NCBI GenBank assembly: GCA_009776495.1
Contig: WRNS01000060.1
Span: 575 to 6,263 of the forward strand
From: Methanobrevibacter sp.
GTDB taxonomy: Archaea > Methanobacteriota > Methanobacteria > Methanobacteriales > Methanobacteriaceae
DNA: 5,689 nucleotides
Direction: 5' to 3'
Under the pieces are notes generated by a model. That model made no database searches and had not been told where the DNA came from. It worked only from the letters and a program-made list of their open reading frames with translations. Shown one piece after another: positions 4,959 through 5,689 of the stretch. How positions within the stretch are numbered: the stretch's first letter is position 1; the number at the start of each line of letters is the position of its first letter. A program made the position numbers and the translations under genes.

Positions 4959-5552
4959 ATGGAAGATGCTGTTAAATCCGTGGTTGATGTATCTAGATAT
5001 TTATTTGAAAGAAAATTAGTTTCAGGAAAAGCTGGAAATGTGAGTTTAAGGTTTCAAAATGAAGAAACAAATACAATAGCTATTACTCCCACTATGAAAT
5101 CTCTAAAAAATATAAAAGAAGATGATGTGGTTTTAGTAGATCTTGATGGGAATGTTTTAACAAAAGGCATACCTTCTTCTGAAGTCAACCTTCATCTATC
5201 TATTTATAAAAAGAAAAAGCATATAAACGGGATTGTGCATACTCATTCACCTTATGCTACAGGTTTTGCATTTTCTAATAAACAAATAAAGAGATTAGAA
5301 GGTTTTGGTGAAATCAAAAAGCCTTATTTAGATGAAATCCCATACATAGCTCCTGGCAGTGATAAATTAGCTAAAATAGCTGCTAAATCATTGGATGATG
5401 ATGTTTTAATCTTAAAAAACCATGGTGTTTTAGCTACAGGTCCTAATATAAAAGAAGCTTGTTCATTAGCTGAATTCGTTGAGGAAATAGCTAAAACACA
5501 ATATATATCATATGTGTTAAATTCCTGTGATTCTTTTTTAGTATCATTTTAA
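4959..5552 (+). CDS. fucA: Class II aldolase (L-fuculose-phosphate aldolase-like)
   Basis: This cytoplasmic zinc-dependent aldolase of the class II aldolase/adducin family cleaves or forms bonds of sugar phosphates such as fuculose 1-phosphate, giving DHAP and lactaldehyde. Visible motifs are the phosphate-loop region SGKAGNVSLR (22-31), the acid/base Glu in PSSEVNLH (E75), the zinc ligands HTH (H94 and H96) and a third ligand in LKNHGVLATG (H155). At 197 residues it is near the size of archaeal homologues such as Methanocaldococcus MJ1418. That enzyme has been proposed to supply lactaldehyde for the lactate moiety of coenzyme F420, the likeliest role in a methanogen that does not use fucose. 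The substrate is not decided by sequence. The ATG at 4959 follows GTGAT at 4951-4955. The C-terminal tail (CDSFLVSF) looks lineage-specific. Confidence 0.88.
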   Translation: MEDAVKSVVDVSRYLFERKLVSGKAGNVSLRFQNEETNTIAITPTMKSLKNIKEDDVVLVDLDGNVLTKGIPSSEVNLHLSIYKKKKHINGIVHTHSPYATGFAFSNKQIKRLEGFGEIKKPYLDEIPYIAPGSDKLAKIAAKSLDDDVLILKNHGVLATGPNIKEACSLAEFVEEIAKTQYISYVLNSCDSFLVSF

Positions 5553-5629
5553 CGTTCCATCATTGAAAATCAATACTTTAAAAGCAATTATTCTATCATT
5601 AGATAAAATAACATTAATAAAAATAAATG
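5553..5629. other. Short convergent spacer without a gene
   Basis: No coding frame or RNA gene is visible. A minor inverted repeat ATTGA/TCAAT (5562-5566 and 5570-5574) is the only structure seen. No long T run follows the aldolase stop on the plus strand; the nearest is T6 at 5534-5539 inside the last codons. Confidence 0.5.
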
Positions 5630-5684
5630 AAAAAAAATTAAAAAAATAAAAAAAAATTATTATTAATAAAAAAAAATTAAAAAA
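5630..5684 (-). terminator. Poly-T tract cluster, terminator of a minus-strand gene beyond the right edge
   Basis: On the plus strand there are five A runs of 8, 7, 9, 9 and 6 bases (5630-5637, 5640-5646, 5648-5656, 5668-5676, 5679-5684). Read on the minus strand these are successive T runs, the form of a strong archaeal terminator. This predicts a minus-strand gene, convergent with the aldolase, ending just right of the window. No part of that gene is visible here. Confidence 0.5.
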
Positions 5685-5689
5685 GATTA

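Overview
The window looks like a chromosomal segment of a methanogenic archaeon of the order Methanobacteriales, most likely Methanobrevibacter or a close relative. The reasons are the very AT-rich base composition, the GGTGA/GTGAT-type ribosome binding sites, the small subunit of the archaea-specific DNA polymerase D, a cobalt-factor III methyltransferase with a methanogen-type Cys-rich tail, and archaeal TATA boxes with poly-T terminators. The genus is an inference; no rRNA or other taxonomic marker is present.

Layout. The left half is read on the minus strand: an unknown membrane-anchored protein (1462-1959), then cbiH for cobalamin/corrinoid synthesis (352-1407), then the 5' end of a gene for a PhoU-like helical protein that runs off the left edge (1-164). 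An AT-rich divergent spacer (about 1960-2333) separates this from genes on the plus strand. The plus half holds a compact two-gene operon (2334-3013), polB for the DP1 exonuclease subunit of DNA polymerase D (3148-4770), and a class II aldolase (4959-5552). The right edge carries a cluster of A tracts that read as poly-T on the minus strand, so a minus-strand gene probably ends just beyond the window.

How the parts work together. Most genes are ordinary housekeeping functions (corrinoid synthesis, replication, aldolase chemistry) with no obvious shared pathway. The accessory-looking element is the 2334-3013 operon. It encodes a small His-rich protein followed, with an ATGA overlap, by a winged-helix protein of the HVO_A0114 type, an arrangement resembling toxin-antitoxin pairs of the TumE/DUF6516 kind. 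Its promoter has a perfect 19-bp palindrome touching a good TATA box, and the TATA-to-ATG distance predicts a leaderless mRNA. Together these suggest a self-regulated module.

The second unusual structure is a 3 x 50-bp, nearly perfect tandem repeat that starts inside the last codons of polB and fills most of the gap before the aldolase gene. It appears to be a recent amplification of the polB 3' end.
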